A stretch of 55,243 nucleotides of DNA. It comes from Planctomycetota bacterium (GTDB taxonomy: Bacteria > Planctomycetota > Phycisphaerae > Sedimentisphaerales > Anaerobacaceae). Every line of letters begins with the position of its first letter. Position 1 is the first letter of the stretch. Location: assembly GCA_030605475.1 (NCBI GenBank), contig JAUWIG010000012.1, forward strand, positions 1-55,243, read 5' to 3'. Shown here piece by piece: positions 16,178 to 24,509 of the stretch. The position numbers and the translations under genes were made by a program. The notes below the pieces were generated by a model that was not told where the DNA came from, made no database searches, and worked only from the letters and a program-made list of their open reading frames with translations.

Positions 16178-16333
16178 ATGAATCCCGTTAGACATTTCGG
16201 AGATGAGAGAGTAGGTATTTCTGATAATGGGAGACTTTGTCAATATCTTCACTCTGTTATGAATTTTACGACGGGGCGTTTAAGGAAATTTATAATAATG
16301 TGGCACAGGGACGGCAAATTTCTAACGGAGTAA
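16178..16333 (+). CDS. Possible 51-residue protein between plsX and fabH
   Basis: A frame of 51 codons starts with ATG at 16178, with AAGGA at a suitable distance upstream. It ends 2 nt before the fabH start. The product (MNPVRHFGDERVGISDNG...) has no family I know. The frame is bounded by CCGTTAGACATTT (16185-16197) and AAATTTCTAACGG (16316-16328), which are complementary arms of the dispersed CCGTTAGA repeat. The stretch may therefore be a small inserted element with a chance frame rather than a gene. Confidence 0.35.
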   Translation: MNPVRHFGDERVGISDNGRLCQYLHSVMNFTTGRLRKFIIMWHRDGKFLTE

Positions 16334-16335
16334 AT

Positions 16336-17361
16336 ATGTCTAACGGGACGAGCAAGCCAATTAAGGAACGCCCCGCCGCTTATCGTGCAGTTATCACCGG
16401 TTACGGCTCATTTGTGCCGGCGACAATACTAACGAATGACGACCTGTCGAGAATGGTGTACACCTCAGACGAATGGATTACGACTCGGACGGGTATCAAG
16501 ACCCGACACATTACAACCGACAACGAAACTACTGCATTTTTAGCTACTGAAGCGGCCAAGAAGGCGCTGGCTGGGGCGAACCTTGAAGCCGGCGAAGTTG
16601 AACTTATTATCGTGGGAACTATTACGCCTGAGATGGTTTTTCCTTCGACGGCGTGCTTTGTGCAGCGGGCTCTTGGGGCGAAGAAGGCGTGGGTGTTTGA
16701 TTTAGCCGCCGCCTGCAGCGGTTTTGTGTATGGAGTGTCTATCTCCCAGCAGTTTATAGAGAGCGGGCGGTGTAAAAACGCAGTTATAATAGGTGCTGAA
16801 ACTTTGACTAAAATTACGGACTGGTCAGACCGAACAAGCTGCATTCTTTTCGGGGACGGTGCAGGAGCGGTGGTGCTGGAACAAAGTAGCGATGAACGCA
16901 GAGGTGTCATATACAGCACTATGGCTTCAGATGGGGATTACTGGGAATCATTGATTTGCAGGGCATACGGTTCCCGCTATCCGCCGAACAAAAAGCTGGA
17001 TGACCCGAAAAAAATCTATATGGAAATCAAGGGCAGAGAAGTCTATCAGCAGGCTGTTCGACGAATCGTTGAAACTGTTACCAAATGTCTCCAAGCTTGC
17101 GATTTGGGTATTGAGGACATTAAAATGCTCATTTCGCATCAAATGAACGCAAGAATTATTGAGTCGGCAGCCAAGCGGCTAAAGCTGCCGGCTGAAAAAA
17201 TGTTTTTGAATATCGGCGAATATGGCAATACGTCAGCGGCCTCGGTGCCCATCGCTTTTGATGATTGCGTCAGAAAGGGCAAAATCGAGCGAGGTGATAT
17301 TATTGTTTTCGTGGCTTTCGGGTCGGGATTGACCTGGGGGGCAAATGTAATTGAATTTTAA
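16336..17361 (+). CDS. fabH: 3-oxoacyl-[ACP] synthase III
   Basis: The 341-residue protein keeps the catalytic triad of FabH: C127 in DLAAACSGFVYG, H268 in SHQMNAR and N298 in YGNTSAAS. N-terminal YRAVITGYGSFVP and WITTRTGIKTRHI are typical of the family. It condenses acetyl-CoA with malonyl-ACP to start fatty-acid elongation. I chose the ATG at 16336 because it has CGGAG 5 nt upstream; a longer frame starts at 16237 but would overlap the small frame and lacks support. The Shine-Dalgarno sequence itself lies in one arm of the CCGTTAGA repeat. Confidence 0.95.
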   Translation: MSNGTSKPIKERPAAYRAVITGYGSFVPATILTNDDLSRMVYTSDEWITTRTGIKTRHITTDNETTAFLATEAAKKALAGANLEAGEVELIIVGTITPEMVFPSTACFVQRALGAKKAWVFDLAAACSGFVYGVSISQQFIESGRCKNAVIIGAETLTKITDWSDRTSCILFGDGAGAVVLEQSSDERRGVIYSTMASDGDYWESLICRAYGSRYPPNKKLDDPKKIYMEIKGREVYQQAVRRIVETVTKCLQACDLGIEDIKMLISHQMNARIIESAAKRLKLPAEKMFLNIGEYGNTSAASVPIAFDDCVRKGKIERGDIIVFVAFGSGLTWGANVIEF

Positions 17362-17364
17362 TAT

Positions 17365-17413
17365 CGTATTGCGTATTGTGCGATATGCTCACGCATCACG
17401 CACAACGAGTTTA
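17365..17413 (+). repeat. Heptamer array CGTATTG between fabH and fabD
   Basis: CGTATTG, CGTATTG, TGCGATA, TGCTCAC, GCATCAC, GCACAAC, GAGTTTA fill the whole 51-nt spacer up to the fabD start. The second half partly mirrors the first (GTATTGTGCG versus CGCACAAC). Confidence 0.75.
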
Positions 17414-18363
17414 TGAAGACTGCTTTTTTATTTCCGGGACAGGGCGCTCAGGTTTTGGGAATGGGCGCCGAGATAGCCGAGGCATTGCCCGCGGCAGCGG
17501 AGATTTTCGCCAGGGCAAATGATGCTGTCGGATTTGATTTGAGCAGGATTTGTTTCGAAGGGCCTGCGGAACAGTTAAATACCACGACAATTTCTCAGCC
17601 TGCGATTTTTGTAACTTCCGCCGCCATATTAGAAGTTCTAAAGACAAATCCGGCCACCAGCGAACTCAAACCAGATGTAACGGCAGGTCTTAGTCTGGGT
17701 GAATATACCGCCCTGTATGCCGCAGGGGTGATTAGTTTTGAGGACGGGCTTGTTCTTGTGCAAAAGCGCGGGCAGGCGATGCAAGCCGCTGCTGATGCTA
17801 CTGTAGGTGCGATGGTCAGTATTATTGGCCTTGATGAAGAAAAAGTTAATCAGCTATGCGGCGAAGCTGGTGAGGGTGAGCTTCTGGCGGCTGTTAATTT
17901 CAACTGTCCGGGGCAAATTGTGGTAAGCGGCAGCAAAGCAGCCTGCGAGCGAGCAGAAGGATTGGCGGCAAAGTACGGGGCCATAAAAGCCGTGCGGTTG
18001 GAAGTGGCCGGTGCTTTTCATACTGAAATGATGTCCATCGCAGCAGATGTCCTTAAACAGGCTCTTTCGGATTGCAAGATTTCAGAGCCGTCTAATATCA
18101 GGATTATTGCCAATATCAACGCAGAATATTACGAAACGGCTGAAAAAATCGCAGAAGGGCTAATAAAGCAGTTGACCTGCGCAATTTACTGGCAAAAATG
18201 TATGGAGCGCCTTTTGGCTGATGGAGTTGAGGAGTTTTATGAGGTTGGGCCGGGGAGGGTCTTGACGGCGCTTTGCCGAAGAATCAACAGAAAAATAAAG
18301 GTTGTCAATATAAGTGGTTTGGAAGCTATAAAGCAAATAATGGGCACAAAAGCAAGGGCATAA
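17413..18363 (+). CDS. fabD: Malonyl-CoA:ACP transacylase
   Basis: The 316-residue protein begins MKTAFLFPGQGAQ, the FabD hallmark. The nucleophile is S94 in GLSLGEYTAL, a variant of the usual GHSLGE in which His is Leu. The catalytic His is H203 in AGAFHTEMM. It loads malonate onto ACP for chain extension. The gene follows fabH with only a heptamer array between, and the array leaves no good Shine-Dalgarno sequence before the ATG at 17413. Translation may therefore be weak or use a non-standard signal. Confidence 0.95.
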   Translation: MKTAFLFPGQGAQVLGMGAEIAEALPAAAEIFARANDAVGFDLSRICFEGPAEQLNTTTISQPAIFVTSAAILEVLKTNPATSELKPDVTAGLSLGEYTALYAAGVISFEDGLVLVQKRGQAMQAAADATVGAMVSIIGLDEEKVNQLCGEAGEGELLAAVNFNCPGQIVVSGSKAACERAEGLAAKYGAIKAVRLEVAGAFHTEMMSIAADVLKQALSDCKISEPSNIRIIANINAEYYETAEKIAEGLIKQLTCAIYWQKCMERLLADGVEEFYEVGPGRVLTALCRRINRKIKVVNISGLEAIKQIMGTKARA

Positions 18364-18421
18364 CAAAACTTGTGCCTTGTGTACTTTGTTTGCGAGGTAG
18401 AAAATACCGGGAGTAAGAGCG

Positions 18422-19159
18422 ATGTCTGGAAAAAGGTTGGCTGTTGTAACAGGTGCTGGGCGAGGGATAGGCCGGGCAATTGTTCTTGAACTGCTCAGGC
18501 AAGGGCGGATTGTTGCCGGACTGGATATAAACGCTGAGCAATTGGGCGAACTTGAGAACGTTGTAAAAGAAGCCGGCTTTACGTGTGAAACCCGCTGTGT
18601 TGATATAACCAATACAGATGGGTTTATCGAGGTACTTGAGTCTCTGTCCTCTGAGTACGTCGGGATAGGAATTCTGGTAAACAATGCCGGTATTACCCGC
18701 GACGGGCTGATTATGCGGATGAGCGACGAGGATTTTGACTCTGTTCTTGACGTTAATCTTCGGGCCGCTTTTATCGCGACACGAACTGCGGTGAGGTCTA
18801 TGGTGCGCAACAAGTTCGGTCGTATTATCAGTCTCAGCTCAGTTTCCGGTGTGATAGGCAATGCTGGCCAGAGTAATTATGCCGCCAGCAAGGCTGGTCT
18901 TATCGGTTTGACCAAGACGGTAGCCCGTGAATTAGCGAAAAAGAATGTAACGGCAAATTGCATCGCACCTGGCTTTATTGTTACGGAAATGACGGATAAA
19001 CTGCCTGAACCGGTCAAAGAAGCGGCAAAACAAATGATACCATTGCGAAGGTTCGGCAGCGTTGACGACGTGGCAAAAGCGGCTGCATTTTTCGCAAGTG
19101 ATGAGGCAGGGTATATTACCGGCCAAGTGCTTTGTGTGGACGGGGGAATGGCAATGTAG
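18422..19159 (+). CDS. fabG: 3-oxoacyl-[ACP] reductase
   Basis: The 245-residue short-chain dehydrogenase has the cofactor motif TGAGRGIGRAI near the N-terminus, NNAGITRDGLIMRM, a SLSSVSG serine, and the catalytic Y153-x3-K157 in YAASK. The C-terminal GYITGQVLCVDGGM is typical of FabG. It reduces 3-ketoacyl-ACP using NADPH. The ATG at 18422 follows GGGAG. It sits in the canonical position between fabD and acpP. Confidence 0.94.
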   Translation: MSGKRLAVVTGAGRGIGRAIVLELLRQGRIVAGLDINAEQLGELENVVKEAGFTCETRCVDITNTDGFIEVLESLSSEYVGIGILVNNAGITRDGLIMRMSDEDFDSVLDVNLRAAFIATRTAVRSMVRNKFGRIISLSSVSGVIGNAGQSNYAASKAGLIGLTKTVARELAKKNVTANCIAPGFIVTEMTDKLPEPVKEAAKQMIPLRRFGSVDDVAKAAAFFASDEAGYITGQVLCVDGGMAM

Positions 19160-19162
19160 TCT

Positions 19163-19190
19163 CGTATTGCGTGATGCGTATTGCGTTTAG
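19163..19190 (+). repeat. Heptamer array CGTATTG after fabG
   Basis: CGTATTG, CGTGATG, CGTATTG, CGTTTAG begin 3 nt after the fabG stop codon. The unit is the same as in the fabH-fabD spacer and near 24237. Confidence 0.75.
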
Positions 19191-19221
19191 TGGATAGCCG
19201 TAAAAAAAAATAAAAAAATGT

Positions 19222-19250
19222 TTGTAGATAAGTGCTTTAGCAGGTAATAT
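19222..19250 (+). promoter_or_regulatory. Possible internal promoter before acpP
   Basis: TTGTAG (19222-19227), 17 nt, TAATAT (19245-19250) lie about 115 nt upstream of acpP, after an A-rich stretch. The -35 box is weak. A separate promoter for acpP would suit the high demand for ACP. Confidence 0.35.
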
Positions 19251-19364
19251 ACCCGCCTAAAATAATGATGAATCGTGCAAAGTAGCTGTTAATGCCGGTT
19301 TTGTGGTTATGTGTTAATTTTTCAGGTAGAAAAAAGTTCTTGTTTTACTAAGGAGGAAAAACAA

Positions 19365-19637
19365 GTGAGTGCTGATGAGGTAGATATAAAGGCAATTGAA
19401 GAGAAAGTAATCGACATAATAAGTGAGCAGATGGGCGTAGAGAAGTCTAAAATAGCGCGTGATACCTCATTTATTAACGATTTGAATGCCGACTCGCTGG
19501 ATACGGTCGAACTGGTTATGGAGTTTGAGGACGAGTTTGATACGAGTATTCCTGATGAAGAGGCCGAGAAAATCCAGACGGTCGGCGCCGCAGTTGATTA
19601 CATCGCCAAAATTGCACATTCCAAAAGCCAGGAATAG
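19365..19637 (+). CDS. acpP: Acyl carrier protein
   Basis: The 90-residue acidic protein carries the 4'-phosphopantetheine attachment site S44 in [19 protein letters not shown] and the usual helices around it. It carries growing acyl chains in type II fatty-acid synthesis. I chose GTG at 19365 because AAGGAGG (19350-19356) lies 8 nt upstream. A longer frame from 19311 would begin with an unrelated Lys/Cys-rich stretch and place that Shine-Dalgarno sequence inside the gene. fabF follows after 12 nt. Confidence 0.95.
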   Translation: MSADEVDIKAIEEKVIDIISEQMGVEKSKIARDTSFINDLNADSLDTVELVMEFEDEFDTSIPDEEAEKIQTVGAAVDYIAKIAHSKSQE

Positions 19638-19649
19638 CGAACAAGTTTT

Positions 19650-20894
19650 ATGAATAAACGGCGAGTTGTTATTACTGGTTTGGGGTGTGTTACCGCCTTA
19701 GCTGAATCAGCCGACGGTCTTTTCACTGCGCTTTGCGGGGGTAAAAGCGGCATTTCTACCATAGAATCTTTTGACATCAGTGAATATCCAGTAAAGTTCG
19801 GGGGCGAGATAAAAAGCTTCGATGTAACCAAATATGTTGAGCAGCGTGAAAGCAAGCGAATGGACCGCTTCACGCAGTTTGCGGTGGCTGCGGCGAGCCA
19901 GGCGGTTAGTGACAGCGGACTTGACTTTTCGAGAGAAGATGCTTTCCGGGTCGGCTCCATCGTAGGGACAGGCATAGGTGGTATCAAGGAAATTGAAGAG
20001 CAGCACATAAGACTTTTAGATAAAGGTCCAAGGAAGGTTTCGCCCTTCTGCGTTCCAAGACTTATGGGCAATGCGGCCAGCGGCAATATCGCCATTCTTT
20101 ACGGTCTGCGTGGTCCCAATTTTTGCCTTGTCAGTGCCTGTGCTTCCGGCGCTCATGCCATCGGTGAAGCTTTTTTCAATATCATTGCCGGACGCAGCGA
20201 TATTATGGTAACCGGCGGCGCCGAAGCAGCTCTTACGCCGCTAGGATTGGCCTCGTTCTGTGCGGCGAGGTCACTTAGCACTCGAAACGACGACCCCGAG
20301 GCGTCTTCGAGGCCTTTTGATAAGGACAGAGACGGCTTTGTGCTCTCTGAAGGGGCAGGGATTTTAGTCCTGGAAGAATATGAGCGTGCCAGGAAGCGCG
20401 GTGCAGATATATACGCTGAACTTCTTGGCTATGCTGCGACGGATGACGGCTACCATATCACCGCCCCCCCGCCGGACGGCGCAGGCGCGGCTGAGGCAAT
20501 GAAGTTGGCACTAACTGATGCGGGCATAGACAAGGAAGAGATAGACTATATCAATGCACACGGGACCGGTACCGAACTAAATGACATAGCTGAAAGCGCA
20601 GCTATCAAGACCGTTTTTGGTGACCACGCATATAAACTGGCCGTCAGCTCGACGAAGAGCTCTATCGGCCATTTGCTTGGTGCAAGCGGTGCGGTTGAGC
20701 TTATAGTATGTATCAAAGCCATTAACGAATCATCTATCCCCCCTACCGTCAACCTGGACAATCAGGACGAGCGCTGCGACCTTAAAATGGACTATGTACC
20801 ACTGGAAGCCCGCCAGGCAAAGGTCAATATCGCACTGAGCAATTCCCTTGGTTTTGGTGGCCATAATGCCTGTTTGGTTGTAGGAAAAATTTAG
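19650..20894 (+). CDS. fabF: 3-oxoacyl-[ACP] synthase II
   Basis: The 414-residue ketosynthase has the Cys-His-His triad: C164 in VSACASGAHA, H304 in NAHGTGTELND and H341 in SSIGHLLGASGAVE. It opens with RRVVITGLGCVT and closes with NSLGFGGHNACLV. It performs the elongation condensations of fatty-acid synthesis. It is the last gene of the rpmF-to-fabF run; the next plus-strand gene is 288 nt away. Confidence 0.96.
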   Translation: MNKRRVVITGLGCVTALAESADGLFTALCGGKSGISTIESFDISEYPVKFGGEIKSFDVTKYVEQRESKRMDRFTQFAVAAASQAVSDSGLDFSREDAFRVGSIVGTGIGGIKEIEEQHIRLLDKGPRKVSPFCVPRLMGNAASGNIAILYGLRGPNFCLVSACASGAHAIGEAFFNIIAGRSDIMVTGGAEAALTPLGLASFCAARSLSTRNDDPEASSRPFDKDRDGFVLSEGAGILVLEEYERARKRGADIYAELLGYAATDDGYHITAPPPDGAGAAEAMKLALTDAGIDKEEIDYINAHGTGTELNDIAESAAIKTVFGDHAYKLAVSSTKSSIGHLLGASGAVELIVCIKAINESSIPPTVNLDNQDERCDLKMDYVPLEARQAKVNIALSNSLGFGGHNACLVVGKI

Positions 20895-21182
20895 GGTACA
20901 GCGTTTAGTTTCTACTGTATGTTCCGCAGAGTTCGCAGAGGAGAAATCAAATATCAAGATTACGTATCAAAATGTAAGAATTTCCCTATTCGCTATTTTA
21001 TCTGGTTATTGTAACAAGCCCCCCTTCCCGGCCCATCCGTAACGTCGCCTATCAGAGCACCGTTTAGAAAGTATCAAAGTCCGCTGAACGATTTACCGAT
21101 AGCCAAGTAAACATAAAACCGCAATGCCTTAACGCTGATTTTCCGAGAAAAGAAAGCGAAACCATAACAATGGGGGGAAGGC

Positions 21183-21428
21183 ATGGCAAAAAAGAAAAAG
21201 GTACTGACGACAGGTGATGTGGCCAGGATATGCAGTGTTGCTCCTCGAACAGTGCAGAAGTGGTTTGACAGCGGTTTACTTAAGGGCTACCGCGTACCCG
21301 GCAGCAGACATCGGCGAATACCCATCAACGAGCTAATTCGCTTTATGGAAGCGCATAATATACCGGGTGACATTGATTTCGATTGGCAAAGTCCTGAGCA
21401 AAACAGCGAAAGCAGTCCGGCGGAGTAA
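21183..21428 (+). CDS. BldC/MerR-like helix-turn-helix DNA-binding protein
   Basis: The 81-residue protein contains a winged HTH of the HTH_17 type: VLTTGDVARICSVAPRTVQ, then KWFDSGLLKGYRVPGSRHRRI and LIRFMEAHNIPG. This matches small BldC-like regulators and response-regulator-associated HTH domains. A short acidic tail follows. There is no effector domain, so it probably acts as a dimer or cooperative binder. A strong purine-rich Shine-Dalgarno (GGGGGGAAGG) precedes the ATG. Its targets cannot be read here. It is not obviously tied to fabF, which ends 288 nt earlier. Confidence 0.8.
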   Translation: MAKKKKVLTTGDVARICSVAPRTVQKWFDSGLLKGYRVPGSRHRRIPINELIRFMEAHNIPGDIDFDWQSPEQNSESSPAE

Positions 21429-21579
21429 AAATAGGAATAGCTTTAGAAGGGACCACGTCAAGCAGGCCACTGTAGTTCCAGCCTCATTCTACCAATAAAC
21501 CATCGGATTTAAGAGCAAGATTGCAGCCTCAGTCCGCCACAACGACTAAATAGCTTGAAATAGGAGCTACCCTTTTGAA

Positions 21580-21614
21580 TTGACTATTTACTATTTACTA
21601 TTTACTATTGTGTA
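21580..21614 (+). repeat. Heptamer array TTTACTA before the antiporter
   Basis: TTGACTA, TTTACTA, TTTACTA, TTTACTA, TTGTGTA: the same unit family as 5928-5962, 7076-7103 and 26876-26889. It ends 46 nt before the antiporter start. Confidence 0.85.
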
Positions 21615-21660
21615 TCGTCGATGTAACGCAATAGCAACTACTGACAGCCAAATACTAATT

Positions 21661-22617
21661 ATGAACATAGTCTGGGCTTGTTTACTTTTAGCTGGGGGGC
21701 TGGTGATACTGTGGAAGTCCGCCGACCTGTTAGTGGATGGAGCGGTTGGATTGGCAGAGAAGCTTGGCGTAAGTCCCTTAATCATCGGGCTGACGATAGT
21801 AGCTATGGGGACCTCTGCGCCGGAAGTTGCGGCCAGTATCGCGGCGGCGGCCCGAGACGCGGGGAACGTGGCTATCGGCAACATCTACGGCTCCAATATC
21901 GCCAATTTAGCCCTTGTCGGTGGTCTGTGCGCTATTATTCGGCCAATCAAAATTCAATTGCAGACGCTGCGGCGCGAGATACCGGTGATGTTAGCGGTGG
22001 CGCTGCTGCTGTTGCCTGTTGTGTTCGATAAAAACCTGTCACGGCCGGAAGGCATTGTCCTGTTGGCTGTCTTTGCCAGCTTAATACTGCTGACGGTTTA
22101 TCTGGCGCGAAAAGAAGAGTATAAGAGCACAAGTGTACAAGAGCATAAGAGCACAGTCGCACAAAAAAGCATATTGTTTGTCGTTATTGGATTGGCGGGG
22201 CTGGCTCTGGGGGCTGATATGACCGTTCGAGGGGCTGTGTTTATCGGTGAGCGAGTCGGGTTGAGTGAGGCAGTCATCGGGCTGACTATTATCGCAATCG
22301 GGACTTCTCTGCCGGAGCTTGCAACCTGCGTGGCGGCTGCCGTTAAGGGACAGGATGATATTTCCGTTGGTACTTTGGTTGGCTCCAATGTTTTTAACGC
22401 ACTGCTTGCTATTGGCGTAGCGGGTGTGATTCGGCCATTTGAAATAGTGCTACGGCTGGCCGCAGGGGTTGATTACTGGGTTATGGTTATCATTAGCTTT
22501 GGTTTTGCAGCCGCAGCGCTAATCGGCAGACGCATCGGGCGGGGCGATGGCACGCTGCTGCTGTGCGGATACATTGGATATATGGTGTATTTGCTGGCTT
22601 ACACACGCGGCATCTAA
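21661..22617 (+). CDS. Calcium/sodium antiporter (CaCA family, YrbG type)
   Basis: The 318-residue membrane protein has about ten hydrophobic helices and the two alpha-repeat signatures, GTSAPE at 50-55 and GTSLPE at 214-219, each preceded by IIGLTI. Such transporters exchange Na+ for Ca2+ through the inner membrane. The ATG at 21661 begins the first helix; a frame extended upstream to 21580 would be translated from a heptamer array. The central loop (about residues 153-168, YKSTSVQEHKSTVAQK) is encoded by an 8-nt tandem repeat, which looks like an insertion into the loop joining the two halves. Confidence 0.9.
   Translation: MNIVWACLLLAGGLVILWKSADLLVDGAVGLAEKLGVSPLIIGLTIVAMGTSAPEVAASIAAAARDAGNVAIGNIYGSNIANLALVGGLCAIIRPIKIQLQTLRREIPVMLAVALLLLPVVFDKNLSRPEGIVLLAVFASLILLTVYLARKEEYKSTSVQEHKSTVAQKSILFVVIGLAGLALGADMTVRGAVFIGERVGLSEAVIGLTIIAIGTSLPELATCVAAAVKGQDDISVGTLVGSNVFNALLAIGVAGVIRPFEIVLRLAAGVDYWVMVIISFGFAAAALIGRRIGRGDGTLLLCGYIGYMVYLLAYTRGI
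22117..22164 (+). repeat. Octamer array inside the antiporter gene
   Basis: Six units of 8 nt run GAGTATAA, GAGCACAA, GTGTACAA, GAGCATAA, GAGCACAG, TCGCACAA. They total 48 nt and preserve the reading frame. Three units make eight codons, so the protein shows an 8-residue repeat (EYKSTSVQ / EHKSTVAQ). Confidence 0.85.
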
Positions 22618-22648
22618 CCTCTGACCACCTTCCCTATGCACCTGTGCA

Positions 22649-24232
22649 CTAAAACGACATTGAGTCTGCAAAGACGGCCTGGAAATCCGGCTCGTGGGCG
22701 ATTTCGATGTATTCGATTCTGCGGGCTAATTCGCAGGCCTGCTGGCGCCACTGGTGACTTAGAAGTACCATCTGTGCGCCGGAAGAGGCGGCGTTGCCGA
22801 CAAAACAAATGCGCTCAGGCGGTACGTCAGGCAATAGGCCTATTCGCAGAGCACTTTCCCGCCGAATATAGTTGCCAAAGGCACCGGCCAAAAGAATTTG
22901 TTTGATATCATCGTCTTTTAGGCCGATTTTTTTTTGCAGGAGTTTGGTTCCGGCCCGGATAGCAGCTTTTGCAAGCTGGACCTCGCGAATATCTTTTTGC
23001 GTAAGGTACACTGCGTCAGCATCAGTGTTCTCTGCCAAAATAAAGGCTGGTTCACCATTCACCTCGCGTATGCGAGAGGCAATAGCTGGTGAGACGCTAT
23101 CTCCCAGCTTGCCGGGGTGGGCGAACCTCCCTGTTGCGTCAACAATGCCCAAATTTAGCAGTACTGCCACGGCATCGATAAGGCCGCTGCCGCATATCGA
23201 GCGAGGCGGGCTATTGCCTATTACATCCAGGTCTATGTCGCCATTGTTTACAACGACAGCTTCTATCGCGCCTTCAGCCGCCCTGTTGCCGCAGGAGATT
23301 CTCGCGCCTTCGAAAGCCGGGCCGGCGGCGCAGCTTGCCGCGTAGAGCTTATCGCCGGTGCCGAGTACAATCTCGCCATTTGTGCCGATGTCGACCACCA
23401 GCGTCAAATCCCGGGCCGAATTTATATCCACCGCAAGCGCAACGGCAGTGGTGTCGGAGCCGACGAAGCCGGCTATGTTTTCAACGGTATGGATATTACC
23501 GGCAGGATTGATTTGCAGGGACAATTCGTCGGCGGACAGGTCTTTAGCATCGAGAGAAAAGGCCTTGTACGGTGCCCTGCCGAGCTGGGCCACAGGTAAT
23601 TTAAGGAAAATGTGATTCATAGTCGTGTTGCCGACAACGCACATTTCATATATGTGCTTTGCGTCAATGGAGGCCTGGCTGCAAAGCCTTGCAGTTAATT
23701 CGTTTATACAATTGATTATGATTTTTTGCAGCTCGGCCAATTTTGTGTCGGTTTGAGCATAGGTAATTCTGCTTATGCAATCATCGCCGTATTGAGTTTG
23801 CGGATTTAAGGTAGTTTGTGTTGCCAGGCACTGTCCGTCTGCCATATTGATTAGTTTTGCGACGACGGTGGTTGTGCCGATATCGACTGCCAGGCCGAAT
23901 ACTTTGTCGGCGGAATCGATTTGATATTTCTCGTATATGGTGGGGTGGACTCTGGTTTGTGTATCAATGCCGTGAGAGAGGATTTTCTGCTCGAAGAACC
24001 TTGAGGTGGGTGGGATGGTAACTGTAATATCTCGTTGAATACGGTACTGGCACGCCAGGACCTGCTGAGCACCCGGCTCAAGATTTACGACACACTTTTC
24101 ACAAATTCCCTTTCCGCCGCAGACGGTGTTTAAGATTATTCCGGCCTGGCCTGCGGCCTCGAGAAGCGTTGCGCCTGCGTGAATCGAAATTTGCTTACCA
24201 TCGGGCTTGAAGGTTATATTGAAGTGTTTCAT
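22649..24232 (-). CDS. RACo-like ferredoxin-ASKHA protein (corrinoid reductive activator)
   Basis: The 527-residue protein starts with a [2Fe-2S] ferredoxin domain: C38, C44 and C47 in CGGKGICEKC, then C61. A linker leads to an ASKHA ATPase-like part beginning GLAVDIGTTTVVAKLI. Further blocks are VVGNTTMNHIF, LVVDIGTNGEIVLG, GPAFEGARISCGN and ICGSGLIDAVA. This arrangement is that of RACo/RamA-type proteins, which reductively reactivate the cobalt of corrinoid methyl carriers at the cost of ATP. A corrinoid protein gene is not adjacent. A UroD-type methyltransferase, a common partner in corrinoid methyl transfer, is at 50071 in the same window, but a link is speculative. A CGTATTG-type heptamer pair lies directly upstream of the ATG. 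Confidence 0.85.
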   Translation of the reverse strand: MKHFNITFKPDGKQISIHAGATLLEAAGQAGIILNTVCGGKGICEKCVVNLEPGAQQVLACQYRIQRDITVTIPPTSRFFEQKILSHGIDTQTRVHPTIYEKYQIDSADKVFGLAVDIGTTTVVAKLINMADGQCLATQTTLNPQTQYGDDCISRITYAQTDTKLAELQKIIINCINELTARLCSQASIDAKHIYEMCVVGNTTMNHIFLKLPVAQLGRAPYKAFSLDAKDLSADELSLQINPAGNIHTVENIAGFVGSDTTAVALAVDINSARDLTLVVDIGTNGEIVLGTGDKLYAASCAAGPAFEGARISCGNRAAEGAIEAVVVNNGDIDLDVIGNSPPRSICGSGLIDAVAVLLNLGIVDATGRFAHPGKLGDSVSPAIASRIREVNGEPAFILAENTDADAVYLTQKDIREVQLAKAAIRAGTKLLQKKIGLKDDDIKQILLAGAFGNYIRRESALRIGLLPDVPPERICFVGNAASSGAQMVLLSHQWRQQACELARRIEYIEIAHEPDFQAVFADSMSF

Positions 24233-24236
24233 TTAT

Positions 24237-24250
24237 CGTATTGCGTATCG
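24237..24250 (-). repeat. Two CGTATTG-type heptamers at the RACo-like start
   Basis: CGTATTG and CGTATCG lie 4 nt upstream of the start codon (24230-24232) of the minus-strand RACo-like gene. Further degenerate copies (AATACACGCGATAC) follow to about 24282. Confidence 0.65.
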
Positions 24251-24291
24251 CGGCGAGCCGGGACTCAATACACGCGATACATAACTAATAA

Positions 24292-24372
24292 TCAGGCTAT
24301 TTTATGCCGTACTTTCCAGCGGGCTTTTCTCTTTTTGCTGCCTACTTTGCGTCTGCGTCTTGATTTGGCCAT
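24292..24372 (-). CDS. 26-residue very basic protein, candidate AURKAIP1/COX24-type ribosomal protein
   Basis: A 26-codon frame starts with ATG at 24370-24372 and stops with TGA at 24292-24294. GGAG lies 6 nt upstream of the start. The product, MAKSRRRRKVGSKKRKARWK followed by VRHKIA, is over half Arg/Lys. Its spacing of RRK, SKK and RH resembles the short AURKAIP1/COX24 proteins (about 30 residues) that bind the small ribosomal subunit in some bacteria. That resemblance is by eye only. It is 60 nt upstream of the RACo-like gene on the same strand. The strong ribosome site and biased composition argue against chance. Confidence 0.65.
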   Translation of the reverse strand: MAKSRRRRKVGSKKRKARWKVRHKIA

Positions 24373-24509
24373 CTATTTCTCCGCAAAACAATTAGGAAAC
24401 TTTGTTCTAAAATACTTTTAACCCTTTGGATTATATGGTATTATAAAGAAAAGCAAAGGTAAAAAGCGAAAAGGTAAAATTTTCTTCCGAATTGAATTGT
24501 GGTGCAAAA

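Noticed and set aside
22618..22905. Frames opposite the RACo-like gene
   Set aside because: Shadows of the well-supported minus-strand gene, with no ribosome sites or domains.
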